Source: Lactiplantibacillus mudanjiangensis (GTDB taxonomy: Bacteria > Bacillota > Bacilli > Lactobacillales > Lactobacillaceae). Taken from it: 64,000 nt of DNA. The DNA is taken from contig NZ_BJDY01000003.1 of NCBI RefSeq assembly GCF_005405385.1, positions 124,001 to 188,000 of the forward strand, written 5' to 3'. Under the pieces are notes generated by a model. It saw nothing but the letters and a program-made list of their open reading frames with translations, was not told where the DNA came from and made no database searches. Below are positions 44,956-54,532 of this stretch, piece after piece (the stretch's first letter is position 1; each line of letters opens with the position of its first letter). The translations under genes and the position numbers were made by a program.

Positions 44956-46227
44956 TTATTTAGCGTCACGTGGGAATTGAACCGTTTGTTCATAATTGTG
45001 AATTTCGTCCAACCAGTCAGTCCCAACTGGAGTATTATTCTTCAAACAGAATTCATCCCAAACTGCGCCAAATGGATATGATTTCAATTCTTCAGTTACG
45101 GCTAAACACTTCGTAAAGTCATAATTTAATTCAGCTTGCTTCAAGTCATCGATTGGGGCCAACATTGCTTGTAACAACGCTTTTTGGGTGGCACGAGCAC
45201 CAACAACCCAAGCAGCAACCCGATTAATCGTGGCATCGAAGAAGTCTAAGCCAATATTAGTCCGACTTAATTCATTATCACGAACCAATGAACGGGTAAT
45301 CCGTTGCAAGGCTTCGTCGAAGATAACCACGTGATCACTATCCCAACGAACTGGACGTGAGACGTGTAACATCAAGCCTTTGCCAAACGGCATAAATGCT
45401 GAAAACTTATCCGAGACATCTTCAGTTGGGTGCCAATGACCAGCATCAATCGTCCATAACTTGCCACGACTGATCGCGTAATTGTTGTAAAATAAGTGCG
45501 AACCAACGGTATATGATTCAATCCCAGTCCCAAACAATTTTCCTTCAACAGCTTCAATCGTATTCTTTTCGTCATATTGCTTAGCAAAGACTTCATCCAG
45601 TGATTCGATCAAGCGTGTCCGAGGAGTTTGCTTGTCAATTGGGTTATCTTTGAAACCATCTGGAATCCAGAAATTGTTAACTGATTGTTGCCCTAGTTCT
45701 TGACCAAAATAATTGGCAATTTCACGTGATTTCTTACCGACTTCAATCCAGTAATCACGCACTGATTTTTCTGGACTAGCCAGCGTAAAGTTATGTTTAA
45801 CCATAGGATGTGAGAAGAACGTTGGATTCATATCCAATCCGATTTTTTCTTGTTTAGCCCAATCGACCCAATACTTGAAGTCTTCAGGACCCACTTCATT
45901 GAAGTCCTTCTTCTTATCTGTAACCGCATACAATGTATGTAATTGCACTTTATGACTCCCAGGAATCAACGATAAAGCCTCATGTAAATCACCGGTCAAT
46001 TGATCAGGTGTCCGCGCAATCCCAGGATAGTCCCCAGAAACGCCAATCCCACCAGTTAATTCAGCATCGGGATTTAAGAACCCATGAATATCGTCACCTT
46101 GCCAGCAATGAATCGACAATTTAACTTGTTTGAGTTGTTCCATGACCTTTTCTGTATCCACACCAAGTTCAGCGTAACGTTCTTTAGCGACTTGATAAGC
46201 TTTTTCGACTTCGTCAGTTTTAACCAT
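44956..46227 (-). CDS. rhaA: L-rhamnose isomerase
   Basis: This 423-residue isomerase converts L-rhamnose to L-rhamnulose. Typical segments are [16 protein letters not shown] near the N terminus, [35 protein letters not shown] and [15 protein letters not shown], which supply the metal-binding Glu/Asp/His residues. The length fits RhaA. The ATG follows GGAGG. It lies 16 bp after rhaM. Confidence 0.96.
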   Translation of the reverse strand: MVKTDEVEKAYQVAKERYAELGVDTEKVMEQLKQVKLSIHCWQGDDIHGFLNPDAELTGGIGVSGDYPGIARTPDQLTGDLHEALSLIPGSHKVQLHTLYAVTDKKKDFNEVGPEDFKYWVDWAKQEKIGLDMNPTFFSHPMVKHNFTLASPEKSVRDYWIEVGKKSREIANYFGQELGQQSVNNFWIPDGFKDNPIDKQTPRTRLIESLDEVFAKQYDEKNTIEAVEGKLFGTGIESYTVGSHLFYNNYAISRGKLWTIDAGHWHPTEDVSDKFSAFMPFGKGLMLHVSRPVRWDSDHVVIFDEALQRITRSLVRDNELSRTNIGLDFFDATINRVAAWVVGARATQKALLQAMLAPIDDLKQAELNYDFTKCLAVTEELKSYPFGAVWDEFCLKNNTPVGTDWLDEIHNYEQTVQFPRDAK

Positions 46228-46243
46228 TAGTAATTCCTCCTAA

Positions 46244-46558
46244 TTAATCTAAATGAAAGACTTCTGTAAGATCCGTCGTAACCGGACTGTTATCTTCGTT
46301 CGTATCCATTAGTGGTTCCATATATGCCCACCATTTTTTGCAAATATCGGTATCCGCAATCTTGTTATAGGTCGCTTCGTCCGGCACTTCGAGGTAAGCG
46401 AATGTTTGACCCGTCAATTTATTCAAAAAAATTGAATAATTAGTGGCACCATATTCCTTCAATGCTTGTTGCATTTCTGGCCATAATGCGGCATGCCGTT
46501 TTTGATATTCATCAAAAGCATCTTTATGCAAATACATCACTTGTCCCAATCTAACCAT
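46244..46558 (-). CDS. rhaM: L-rhamnose mutarotase
   Basis: This 104-residue protein interconverts rhamnose anomers before the isomerase. MYLHKDAFDEYQKRHAALWPEM carries the catalytic His and YxxxH pattern of the family, and CKKWWAYMEPLM is the conserved C-terminal part. The ATG at 46558 abuts the rhaB stop. The length is typical. Confidence 0.95.
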   Translation of the reverse strand: MVRLGQVMYLHKDAFDEYQKRHAALWPEMQQALKEYGATNYSIFLNKLTGQTFAYLEVPDEATYNKIADTDICKKWWAYMEPLMDTNEDNSPVTTDLTEVFHLD

Positions 46559-48025
46559 TTAAACCATCTCCTTAATTTGTTTACTTAGAAAGGCTTGATA
46601 CTGACTTAAAACTTCACCATATTGACTAGCTTCAGGATGATAACGTTTCAAATCGAATGAATCCGCAATCAATTGCCGGCCAGCATCAAGGTTGTTAACT
46701 TCCGTTGCGGCCACCATTTGTACCATGATATTCCCAACAGCTGTCGCTTCACTTGGCCCAGCAATCACGTCAACTTGGGCTAACGTACTGGTTAACTGGT
46801 TCATTAAACCAACGTTACTACCACCACCGACGATATTTAGCGTGTCGATGTGATAACCCAAAATTTCATCTAGCTTCGACAACTCGTTGGCATAAAATAA
46901 TGACAAATTTGAGTAGATTGCTTGGAATAATTCACCCGGAGTTTCAGGAACTTGCTGGCCATTTTCCCGACAGTAATCCTGGAGTTCTTTAATCATATTG
47001 TCAGGGTTAGTAAAGCGATCATCATTAATATCAATAAATTGTGCAAACGGCTTTACTTCAGTAGCAAGTTTAGCTAACTCGCCAAAACTATATTTATCAT
47101 TCAATTCATGACGGACGCATTGGGCAATCCACAACCCCATGATATTTTTCAAGAAACGATAGGTCCCATAAGCACCCCATTCATTGGTGTAGTTTTCATG
47201 GAAAGCTTGCAACCCATTCTCAGGCACGTTGAGTTCAGTACCTAACAATGACCAAGTACCGGAACTCAGAAACGCCCAACGGTCACCTTGACCTGGCGTC
47301 CCAACCACAGCCGAAGCCGTATCGTGAGTGGCTACGGTGATCACTTCTACCTCTGGTAAATCATATTTTTCGTGCCATTTATGGCTAACATTGCCTAGAA
47401 TCGTTCCGGCTTCAACTAATCGTGGGAACTGATCTTGCGACACATTGACTTTACCAAGTAAATCTTTATCGAAGAGACCAACTCGTAAATTCAACATTTG
47501 CGTTGTCGACGCATTAGTGATTTCAGTGACTGCATTTCCCGTCAGGACATACCCCAGATAATCCGGCATCATCATGATCTTGTCAGCTTGTGACAACAAT
47601 TGCCGGTTTTCTTTATATAACTGATAAAGCGTATTAAAATCTTGGAATTGAATCCCAGTCTTTTCGTAGATATATTCGCGTGGCAAATCGCTCGTTAATT
47701 CTTCAATCGCATTATGTGTGCGCTTATCACGATAACTAATCGGGTCTTCGAGCTTTTGACCATCATTACCCACTAAAACATAATCAACGGCCCAAGTATC
47801 AATCCCTAATTTCACAGCGTTGATCCCCATCTTCTTAACTTTTTCCAAACCTAAAAAGATTTCATGGACGAGATGGTCAACATCCCAACGATCATGTCCA
47901 TCCGCCATGGCAAAACCATTTGAGAATCGATGGACTTCTTGCAACGTTAGTTTTCCTTGTTGAACTTGGCCCAACATTAGACGCCCACTAGAGGCCCCAA
48001 TATCAACTGCAATATATGACTTCAT
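46559..48025 (-). CDS. rhaB: Rhamnulokinase
   Basis: This 488-residue FGGY-type kinase phosphorylates L-rhamnulose at C1. The phosphate-binding motif AVDIGASSGRLMLG is at residues 5-18. Other landmarks are TWAVDYVLVG, VATHDTASAVVGTPG and LNIVGGGSNVGLMNQLTS. The length matches RhaB. Its ATG abuts the rhaP stop (TAG-ATG), showing coupling in rhaP-B-M-A-D. Confidence 0.96.
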   Translation of the reverse strand: MKSYIAVDIGASSGRLMLGQVQQGKLTLQEVHRFSNGFAMADGHDRWDVDHLVHEIFLGLEKVKKMGINAVKLGIDTWAVDYVLVGNDGQKLEDPISYRDKRTHNAIEELTSDLPREYIYEKTGIQFQDFNTLYQLYKENRQLLSQADKIMMMPDYLGYVLTGNAVTEITNASTTQMLNLRVGLFDKDLLGKVNVSQDQFPRLVEAGTILGNVSHKWHEKYDLPEVEVITVATHDTASAVVGTPGQGDRWAFLSSGTWSLLGTELNVPENGLQAFHENYTNEWGAYGTYRFLKNIMGLWIAQCVRHELNDKYSFGELAKLATEVKPFAQFIDINDDRFTNPDNMIKELQDYCRENGQQVPETPGELFQAIYSNLSLFYANELSKLDEILGYHIDTLNIVGGGSNVGLMNQLTSTLAQVDVIAGPSEATAVGNIMVQMVAATEVNNLDAGRQLIADSFDLKRYHPEASQYGEVLSQYQAFLSKQIKEMV

Positions 48026-49339
48026 CTATTTCACACTCCCATTGGCTGAGGTGTCAGTATGAGTCATTTCCGCTGAATCATCCTTGCCATAACGTTCATC
48101 GGTGATTTGTTCTAGTGACTTTCCACGTGTTTGTGGTGTCCAGATTGTCCCAATAACTAACGAAATAACCAATAAGGCAATCATAAACGTCCCAGCAGCT
48201 TTGAAGCCCATGGTGCTAAGGATGGTTGGGAAGATAATTGACCAAATCCCCGCGGAACCCCGAACAACGAAGAACATCACACCTTGGGAACCAGCCCGGT
48301 ACTTCGTTGGAAACAGTTCTGTCGCCCATAAGGCATACCATGCTTGCGCACCAATCCCGGCGGAAATGCCCCAAACCGTGACGAAAATCCAAAGACTCGT
48401 CCAGTTCATGCCGGCATATGATAAAACGACCCATGAAACAACGGCCATTGCCGCACCGACAAAGAAGAAAATCCGATGATTGGCTTTGTCACCATACTTG
48501 GCAAATCCAAAGTAAGTCGCAGCAGCAGTAAAGATCCAAAGAACAGCTTGCAATAGATTCGCTTGCATATTCGTCAAACCACCAGCCGTTTCATAAACAA
48601 ATGGCATGAAGAAGCCCATGGCCCCAGCAACTAAGTTCCAGAACATATAAACCCCAATCAAGAACAACAACGTCTTAATATTGACCACGTTTGAGAATAA
48701 ATCCCGGTATGGATGTGGTTTTTCGCCAGTCGCTTTTTCAAGTTGTTTTTGTTCAACCCAGACTGGTGATTCATCCAACTTACTTTGTAGCCGCCAAGCG
48801 ATGAAGGCGACAATTGTTAAGAAGATGAATAAGAGTCGATTACCCATTAATCCGATTGGTGCTAACAAAGTCCCAGCAATAAAGATAATTGCTGGTCCTA
48901 ATGACCAGGCGAATTGAGAGATCCCAATATTTTTGGCCCGATCATCCGATTGCGAAGTTTCTGAAATATAGGTCCATGAAGCCGGTACCCCAGCTCCAAC
49001 GGCGATCCCTGTAATTAAGAACCCAGCCAATAGCATCGGAAAGTTAACTGATAAAGCAACAATTGCAGTTCCTAACATGTAAACCACCATGTCATACGTA
49101 TAAATCACTTTCCGGCCATATTTATCTGATAAATGTCCACCAATCAAAGCCCCAATCGCTGAACCAAACGCATTGGCACTCAAAGCTCCCAATAAACCGA
49201 CTTGAAAACTTGATAAACCTAGTGCTTTAGTCCATAGAGTCAGTCCACTAGCACCGGCAACGATTGAGCCTGAATCTAAAAAGTTTGTGATGGATACGGC
49301 AATCGTCGAACCGACTGATTCTTTCTTTTCTTTACTCAT
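48026..49339 (-). CDS. rhaP: MFS rhamnose transporter
   Basis: This 437-residue, 12-segment major facilitator of the sugar-porter type has loop 2-3 GGHLSDKYGRKVIYTYD and GVPASWTYISETSQSDDRA. It is the first gene of the rhamnose operon and so the likely L-rhamnose importer. It is a paralogue of the MFS at 21313-22563. The ATG at 49339 follows a GAGAGGG site. The cre-like site at 49362-49375 lies just before it. The symbol is by position. The name rhaY is also used for such genes. Confidence 0.9.
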   Translation of the reverse strand: MSKEKKESVGSTIAVSITNFLDSGSIVAGASGLTLWTKALGLSSFQVGLLGALSANAFGSAIGALIGGHLSDKYGRKVIYTYDMVVYMLGTAIVALSVNFPMLLAGFLITGIAVGAGVPASWTYISETSQSDDRAKNIGISQFAWSLGPAIIFIAGTLLAPIGLMGNRLLFIFLTIVAFIAWRLQSKLDESPVWVEQKQLEKATGEKPHPYRDLFSNVVNIKTLLFLIGVYMFWNLVAGAMGFFMPFVYETAGGLTNMQANLLQAVLWIFTAAATYFGFAKYGDKANHRIFFFVGAAMAVVSWVVLSYAGMNWTSLWIFVTVWGISAGIGAQAWYALWATELFPTKYRAGSQGVMFFVVRGSAGIWSIIFPTILSTMGFKAAGTFMIALLVISLVIGTIWTPQTRGKSLEQITDERYGKDDSAEMTHTDTSANGSVK

Positions 49340-49361
49340 TTCAACACCCTCTCTTTTTATT

Positions 49362-49375
49362 AGTAAGCGGTTTCA
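49362..49375 (-). promoter_or_regulatory. cre-like site before rhaP
   Basis: AGTAAGCGGTTTCA on the plus strand fits cre at 13 of 14 positions, 23 bp upstream of the rhaP start. Confidence 0.65.
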
Positions 49376-49388
49376 TTTATTTACAAGC

Positions 49389-49438
49389 ACATTGTAACTA
49401 TCGATTAGGCTGTGCTACAATGTCACTTACGGATTAGG
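49389..49438. promoter_or_regulatory. Candidate AraC-family binding sites between rhaP and its regulator
   Basis: ACATTGTA (49389-49396) and TACAATGT (49416-49423) are inverted repeats 19 bp apart. GATTAGG is also repeated directly (49403-49409 and 49432-49438). AraC-family proteins often bind such arrays in divergent regions. Confidence 0.5.
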
Positions 49439-49468
49439 TGTGTACCATATTTACAGGAGGGATTGTGA

Positions 49469-50443
49469 ATGAAAGCACGTATTTTGGACCTTTTAGAACA
49501 GCCGACCTTAATTGAAAAAGATCAGAAAAAGTTGCAACACTTTGTCGAAGACCTGCCTCCTTATGCTATTAATAAAGAGCTTTCACAGGCAGAACATGCG
49601 CGCGTGCTCAGCAACTACTTTTTCCGCAGCAAAGACATTTACATTAGTCGTCATAATCGTTACGCTGACTATCCCACCCATACGCATACTTTTATTGAAC
49701 TCAATTACATGCTTCGTGGTACTGCGCATGAAGTTGTTGATGGTCGGCCCATAATACTAAATACTGGTGACTTACTGCTACTTGACAGTGGCTCGACTCA
49801 TTCCATTGATGCACTTGGTGATGATGATCTACTAATTAACGTTTTGTTTCGCAGTAAAAATATCAGTATCAACTTACTGAATGATTTACGACGTAGTAAT
49901 AGTATTTTCTATGATTTTTTGCTAAATCGAGTAGTGGGCGAAAATGCAAAGAAACAAGATTATTTACTTTTTCAAAAACGTAAAAGTAATGAAATTCAAG
50001 ACACACTCGATCGCATTATCGAGGAATACTATTTAAAAAATGATTTTTCTAACACCATTATCAAGTCCTATCTGTCAATATTGCTTGTCCAATTGGTTCG
50101 CGAATATCCATTAACTGGCCCTCACCATGCCAATAAGAGTCGACTACTAGTCATTAAGATTCTAAAGGACATCGCAACTGAATATCGAACTGTCAGCTTA
50201 AGTGAGCTAGCCGATCGTTATAATTACAACAAAAATTATCTAAGTAACTTATTTAAAACCGAAGTCGGAACCACGTTCAGTGAAGCGCTGACCCGTCAAC
50301 GCCTAATTCAAGCACGTACGCTAGTAACATCAACATCGCTATCGATTGCCGCTATCATGGATCAAGTTGGAATTTCCAATAAAAGTTTCTTTTATCAAAA
50401 ATATAAGTCCTACTATCATTCGACCCCCAGCATCGATCGGTAA
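49469..50443 (+). CDS. AraC-family regulator (type B) of the rhamnose operon
   Basis: This 324-residue protein has a cupin sensor (SRHNRYADYPTHTHTFIELNY, about residues 59-79) and a C-terminal AraC double HTH (SLSELADRYNYNKNYLSNLFKTEVGTTF ... IMDQVGISNKSFFYQKYKSYY). It is divergent from rhaP and probably the rhamnose-responsive activator. It is closely related to the regulator at 62926. The ATG at 49469 follows AGGAGG. Confidence 0.9.
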   Translation: MKARILDLLEQPTLIEKDQKKLQHFVEDLPPYAINKELSQAEHARVLSNYFFRSKDIYISRHNRYADYPTHTHTFIELNYMLRGTAHEVVDGRPIILNTGDLLLLDSGSTHSIDALGDDDLLINVLFRSKNISINLLNDLRRSNSIFYDFLLNRVVGENAKKQDYLLFQKRKSNEIQDTLDRIIEEYYLKNDFSNTIIKSYLSILLVQLVREYPLTGPHHANKSRLLVIKILKDIATEYRTVSLSELADRYNYNKNYLSNLFKTEVGTTFSEALTRQRLIQARTLVTSTSLSIAAIMDQVGISNKSFFYQKYKSYYHSTPSIDR

Positions 50444-50495
50444 GTCTGATTTACAAGTTCGTTAATTTTTGATATAGCACTGCTTAAGTAAGCGA

Positions 50496-50516
50496 TTTCA
50501 CCACAATGAGGTGAAA
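50496..50516 (+). promoter_or_regulatory. Hairpin covering the ribosome site of the yueI-like gene
   Basis: TTTCACC (50496-50502) and GGTGAAA (50510-50516) flank a 7-nt loop, and the GAGGTG ribosome site is in the 3' arm, 2 bases before the ATG. Translation may depend on opening of this structure. Confidence 0.5.
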
Positions 50517-50518
50517 CT

Positions 50519-50983
50519 ATGGATTTTCATAATGCACCACTTGATCCCCGTCTACAAAATGCACTATTTGGCCTACCTTTATTGCGACCAGACGAACAGC
50601 ATCGTTATCTAGGAACTTTTCGTGAACGCGTTGATGTTTGTATCTCGTTTACTCAAGCTTGGCAACGCGATTTCGTCACTGAACTTCAGATAGAATTAGC
50701 CAAAGTTCCTAATGCGCAATTACTGTTACATGGTAAATTGGATGCTGATTTGCTGAGCCACTATCTCCATTTCGCACAGCAACAGCAGCTGCCGTTCAGT
50801 ATTAAAACAGACCTTTATTACCATCACGAGCATGACGATGCTGCAATTATTTTATGTGCAGATTGTCCATTAAATTATGCTGACATTAATATCGTGACCC
50901 GCTTTCCAGAACCAATAGAACAGATCCAACGGCAATCAACAAAGTCTTGGTTACCCAATTTATTCAATCGAAAAAAATCTTAA
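50519..50983 (+). CDS. YueI-family protein (DUF1694)
   Basis: This 154-residue soluble protein shows the YueI pattern: LRPDEQHRYLGTFRERVDVCISFTQ and LLLHGKLDADLLSHYL. The function of this family is unknown. It lies 75 bp after the type B AraC gene in the same direction and is followed by a long perfect terminator, so it may be weakly cotranscribed with it. Confidence 0.85.
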   Translation: MDFHNAPLDPRLQNALFGLPLLRPDEQHRYLGTFRERVDVCISFTQAWQRDFVTELQIELAKVPNAQLLLHGKLDADLLSHYLHFAQQQQLPFSIKTDLYYHHEHDDAAIILCADCPLNYADINIVTRFPEPIEQIQRQSTKSWLPNLFNRKKS

Positions 50984-51035
50984 AAGAACAACTAACCGGT
51001 CTAAGCAATTGCTTAGACCGGTTAGTTGTTCTTTT
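50982..51035. terminator. Bidirectional terminator (perfect 54-bp palindrome)
   Basis: The two halves (50982-51008 and 51009-51035) are exact complements, with AAAA at one end and TTTT at the other, between the convergent yueI-like and deoR-like genes. Confidence 0.9.
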
Positions 51036-51037
51036 AG

Positions 51038-51814
51038 TTATGCTTGCGGATAGAGCACTTTCACACCCATTTGTCGCATACCGTATAAAAACGGATCGGC
51101 AGGACGACGATCCGTAACAATCGTTGACCAAGCTGGAAACTTCGCCAACTGAATATAATCTGAATTATCAACTTGAAACTTCGTATGATCAGCTAACAAA
51201 ATGCTTTCCCTCGCATTGGCCATCATTTGCCGTTTGACATTAGCCTGTTCGATATCGGCAATGTAAGCACCTGATTGATCTAACGTGCTACACGACATAA
51301 TGGCTAATTGCGGTCGAAACAAGGTAATATCTTGAATCGTATGACTGCCTAAAATCGAATCTGAATTCGGGCGTAGTGATCCGCCTGTTAAAAAAACATT
51401 TAAGTTCGTCATCTGATTGGCCGCTACTGCAAACTGCAAATTATCCGTAATCACTTTTAAATTGAGTCGCTCCGCTAAATAACTCGGCAAATAGGCTGCA
51501 GTTGTACTTGGATCAATGAACATCGCCTGATTATCTTTAATAATCTTGCGTGCTAACAATTGACAAATGAGCTTTTTTTCCGTTACCCGTTCGCGATAAC
51601 GATAAGGCGATGCAAATTCAACATTTGTATCTGCAAGTAACGATACCATGCCAAAGGTACGCTTTACCCGCCCAGATTGCTCCAAAATAATTAGATCCCG
51701 ACGCATTGTAGAAATACTTTCACCAGTTAATTCAATTAACCGTTTCACACTGATTCGTGGATGTTTATCCAATACTTTCAGTATGTGTAATACTCGATCG
51801 TCCCGATTAGTCAT
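51038..51814 (-). CDS. DeoR-family regulator of the PTS-aldolase operon
   Basis: This 258-residue DeoR-family protein has the N-terminal HTH ISVKRLIELTGESISTMRRDLIILEQSG and an SIS-like sugar-phosphate domain (MFIDPSTTAAYLPSYL, SILLADHTKF). The ATG at 51814 follows GGAGG. A longer frame upstream lacks a site. It is divergent from the PTS genes and likely their repressor, induced by the phosphorylated substrate. Confidence 0.88.
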   Translation of the reverse strand: MTNRDDRVLHILKVLDKHPRISVKRLIELTGESISTMRRDLIILEQSGRVKRTFGMVSLLADTNVEFASPYRYRERVTEKKLICQLLARKIIKDNQAMFIDPSTTAAYLPSYLAERLNLKVITDNLQFAVAANQMTNLNVFLTGGSLRPNSDSILGSHTIQDITLFRPQLAIMSCSTLDQSGAYIADIEQANVKRQMMANARESILLADHTKFQVDNSDYIQLAKFPAWSTIVTDRRPADPFLYGMRQMGVKVLYPQA

Positions 51815-51856
51815 AAATACCCTCCAGATGAATATTTCTGAACTTTTTCCGCTCAA

Positions 51857-52112
51857 TTTGAACATTTGATGAGAAAAAATTTGAATGAGTTTCAGCTTAT
51901 GTCGAATTGGTTATTAATCAACATAACGCCAGCATATACTGCATGTTGAAGGGCGATAGGTCATGATCATGTGAATAAGGTTCAAACTATTTTAATTAAT
52001 TACTAACATATTATCACATCGGTTCCGCCAATGAATATTTTTCATGACGGTCGTAATTTTTAGCAATATATCTTCTTGAATCTTGTTTTACACGAAAATG
52101 AATGCGCTTTCA
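51857..52112 (+). promoter_or_regulatory. PTS operon regulatory region: TTTGAA repeats and cre-like site
   Basis: The 320-bp gap between deoR-like and EIIA genes has TTTGAA/T repeats at 51857-51862, 51865-51870 and 51880-51885 and the complement TTCAAA at 51981-51986, which are candidate DeoR-type sites. TGAATGCGCTTTCA (52099-52112) fits cre at 13 of 14 positions, 23 bp before the EIIA start. I see no clear -35/-10 pair. Confidence 0.4.
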
Positions 52113-52135
52113 ATAATTTTATAGGAGGGTTCACT

Positions 52136-52597
52136 ATGAACTATGAAAACATGCTAAAACCCGATTTGGTTTTTCTCAATGTTAATGCTGAGAATCGGAC
52201 TGATCTATATCAGCAAGTGGCTGCTAAACTCTTGGCTTTAGGTTACGTCAAAGACACGTACGAAACTGCCTTAAACAAGCGCGAAGACGAGTTTCCAACT
52301 GGCGTTGTCAGTGATTACATCTCGATTGCGCTACCTCATGCTGATCCTGAAAATATTCATCAACCATTTGTTTGTGTCGTCACCACTCAGAAACCAATTC
52401 AAATGCTACAGATGGGTTATAACACCGAAGAAAAAGCCAAGACATTCTTCTTTCTCGGTATTACCCACTCAGATGATCAATTAGTACTCTTACAAAAGTT
52501 CATGTCCTTGATTCAAGATAAAGATTTCGTTACGCAATTTGAGCAAATCACTGATACCAATGAAATGTTCAATTACTTACTTAAAAAGTTCAAATAA
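52136..52597 (+). CDS. PTS EIIA component (galactitol/fructose type)
   Basis: This 153-residue EIIA has the phosphorylatable His in YISIALPHADPENIHQPF (about residue 66) and the GatA-like fold. The start is the ATG at 52136 after AGGAGGG. The upstream frame lacks a site. It receives phosphate from HPr and passes it to EIIB at 52622. First gene of a PTS-aldolase operon. Confidence 0.92.
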   Translation: MNYENMLKPDLVFLNVNAENRTDLYQQVAAKLLALGYVKDTYETALNKREDEFPTGVVSDYISIALPHADPENIHQPFVCVVTTQKPIQMLQMGYNTEEKAKTFFFLGITHSDDQLVLLQKFMSLIQDKDFVTQFEQITDTNEMFNYLLKKFK

Positions 52598-52621
52598 CCA
52601 ACTAAAAAGGAGTGTTTTATT

Positions 52622-52933
52622 ATGGCAAAAATTATTGTGGCTTGTGGTAGTGGTGTCGCATCTAGTGAGTTAGTCGTTAAACATATCGTTGATTTCTTTG
52701 ATGATCATCACATCACGGGCGTTGAGGTTGAAGCAACTGATTTCAAAAAATTACCAGATATTTTAGCTAATTACGATGTTTACGTCTGGATTGCCCGTCC
52801 TAATGAAGAAATTCAACAAATCGTTGATCAACATCGCATTGCTTCCGTCAACGGATTACCCATTTTCACTGGTCAGAACCCGGAGATCGCCTATATGGAA
52901 ATCATTACGGCCCTTAAGAAAATGCAAGCTTAG
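52622..52933 (+). CDS. PTS EIIB component (GatB type)
   Basis: This 103-residue EIIB has the phosphocysteine loop IIVACGSGVASSELV near the N terminus, typical of galactitol-family EIIB. It is 24 bp after EIIA and 41 bp before EIIC. The length fits GatB (about 95). Confidence 0.92.
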   Translation: MAKIIVACGSGVASSELVVKHIVDFFDDHHITGVEVEATDFKKLPDILANYDVYVWIARPNEEIQQIVDQHRIASVNGLPIFTGQNPEIAYMEIITALKKMQA

Positions 52934-52974
52934 TTGTGATTATTAATTCGTTGATTACTTAGGAGGAACTAATC

Positions 52975-54522
52975 ATGGACGTCTTAAAAACTATCGTTAA
53001 TTATGTTCTAAACCTTGGTGCGCCTGTTTTCGTACCTTTAATCATGTTTATTATTGCAACTATTGCTGGCCTAAAGCTCAAGAAGTCCGTCATGGCTGCC
53101 TTAACGTTGGGGGTCGCCTTTAGTGGGATGACCTTAGTTGTTAATTATATGATGGATTCAATCTCACCAGCCGCTAAAGCGATGTCAAAGATTTTCCATT
53201 TAAGTCTTAATGCCATTGATGCTGGCTGGACCGGAGTTGCCGCTATTACTTGGTCATATAAATCAGCATTCCTATTCTTCCCGTTATTATTAGCCATTAA
53301 TTTCGTCATGTTAAGTTTCAATTGGACTAAAACATTAAACGTTGATATGTGGAATGTTTGGAACAAGATTTTCACTTATGTCGTTGTACTGTATTTTACG
53401 CATAATGCCTTTTATGGCTTTCTCGTTGCTGGGATTCAAATTGTCCTCGAACTAAAAGCCGGTGATATGTGGCAACGGCATATTGAGGATCTTACTGGAA
53501 TGCCTGGTGTCACGGTTCCACATTTCATCACCCTTTTTGCGGTGCTACTACAACCACTGAACAAGTTACTGGACTTCATTCCTGCCATGAATCGTCCCTT
53601 TGACTCTGCCGCTTTACAGAAAAAGATCGGGATCTTTGGTGACAATACTGTCATGGGTGCCATTATTGGGGTTCTACTTGGATTCGGTGCCGGTTATTCG
53701 GTCTCCAAATCATTAAATCTGGCTGTCCAGGCGGCAACAGCAATGACTTTATTCCCAATGATTTCAAAATTATTTATGCAAGCACTTTCGCCAATTGCTG
53801 ATGCGATGAGCGATTTTATGAAGAAACATTTCAATGGTCGTGAAGTCTATATTGGCTTGGATTGGCCAATTTTAGCCGGTCGTAATGAACTTTGGGTAAC
53901 TGTAGTTATCTTAGTCCCAATCATGCTTATTTTTGCCATGATTTTACCAGGAAATACGGTGTTACCATTTGCCGGCATTATTAACTTATCCTTTGTTGTG
54001 GCTGCACTATTACTTACTGGTGCTAACCTACTCCGGATGCTCGTCTTAGGTATCATTACGACACCGATCTTTCTCTATGGTGCGACTTACTTTGCACCGA
54101 TTATCACGAATCTTGCCAAAACAACTGGCACAGTTAAGGTTCGTGCTGGACAACAACTTTCTTGGTCGACTTTCGAAGGTCCCGATTTCCGGCTATTCTT
54201 CGCCAAAGCTTTCACTGGTGAATGGTGGGCAATTGGATTATCAGTACTCTGGTTATTAGGTTTCGTTTGGTTATATCTCGATCAGAACAAAGCCAAATTA
54301 CCAAGCCAGCGATACACCGCCAGCAATGCCACTATCGCTGCAACGCCTGCAACCAAACAGCCACAACCAACTACTGATACGACCACTGACACCTCACTTG
54401 ATGATCTAGACGGTCTTGATTTTGGGCAAACAACTAAAGACAAGGTTTCAACGAAAAACACTACTAACATCGATGCACTTGATGGCATGGACTTTGGCCA
54501 AGTTTCGAAAAATAAAAAGTAG
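52975..54522 (+). CDS. PTS EIIC component (GatC type) with repeat-bearing C-terminal tail
   Basis: This 515-residue permease of the galactitol EIIC family has about 10 hydrophobic segments up to residue 440. Key parts are GAPVFVPLIMFIIATIAGLK at the N terminus and VYIGLDWPILAGRNELWV in the middle. Beyond the family's usual length (about 450) there is a hydrophilic Thr/Gln-rich tail ending with two similar motifs, LDGLDFGQ and LDGMDFGQ, each followed by a basic stretch. The tail's role is unknown. The ATG follows AGGAGG. Confidence 0.9.
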   Translation: MDVLKTIVNYVLNLGAPVFVPLIMFIIATIAGLKLKKSVMAALTLGVAFSGMTLVVNYMMDSISPAAKAMSKIFHLSLNAIDAGWTGVAAITWSYKSAFLFFPLLLAINFVMLSFNWTKTLNVDMWNVWNKIFTYVVVLYFTHNAFYGFLVAGIQIVLELKAGDMWQRHIEDLTGMPGVTVPHFITLFAVLLQPLNKLLDFIPAMNRPFDSAALQKKIGIFGDNTVMGAIIGVLLGFGAGYSVSKSLNLAVQAATAMTLFPMISKLFMQALSPIADAMSDFMKKHFNGREVYIGLDWPILAGRNELWVTVVILVPIMLIFAMILPGNTVLPFAGIINLSFVVAALLLTGANLLRMLVLGIITTPIFLYGATYFAPIITNLAKTTGTVKVRAGQQLSWSTFEGPDFRLFFAKAFTGEWWAIGLSVLWLLGFVWLYLDQNKAKLPSQRYTASNATIAATPATKQPQPTTDTTTDTSLDDLDGLDFGQTTKDKVSTKNTTNIDALDGMDFGQVSKNKK

Positions 54523-54532
54523 GTGATCTTTG

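Noticed and set aside
48102-48479. A 125-residue plus-strand ORF inside rhaP
   Set aside because: It is the complement of a membrane-protein coding region, with no start signals and codon use that follows the opposite strand.
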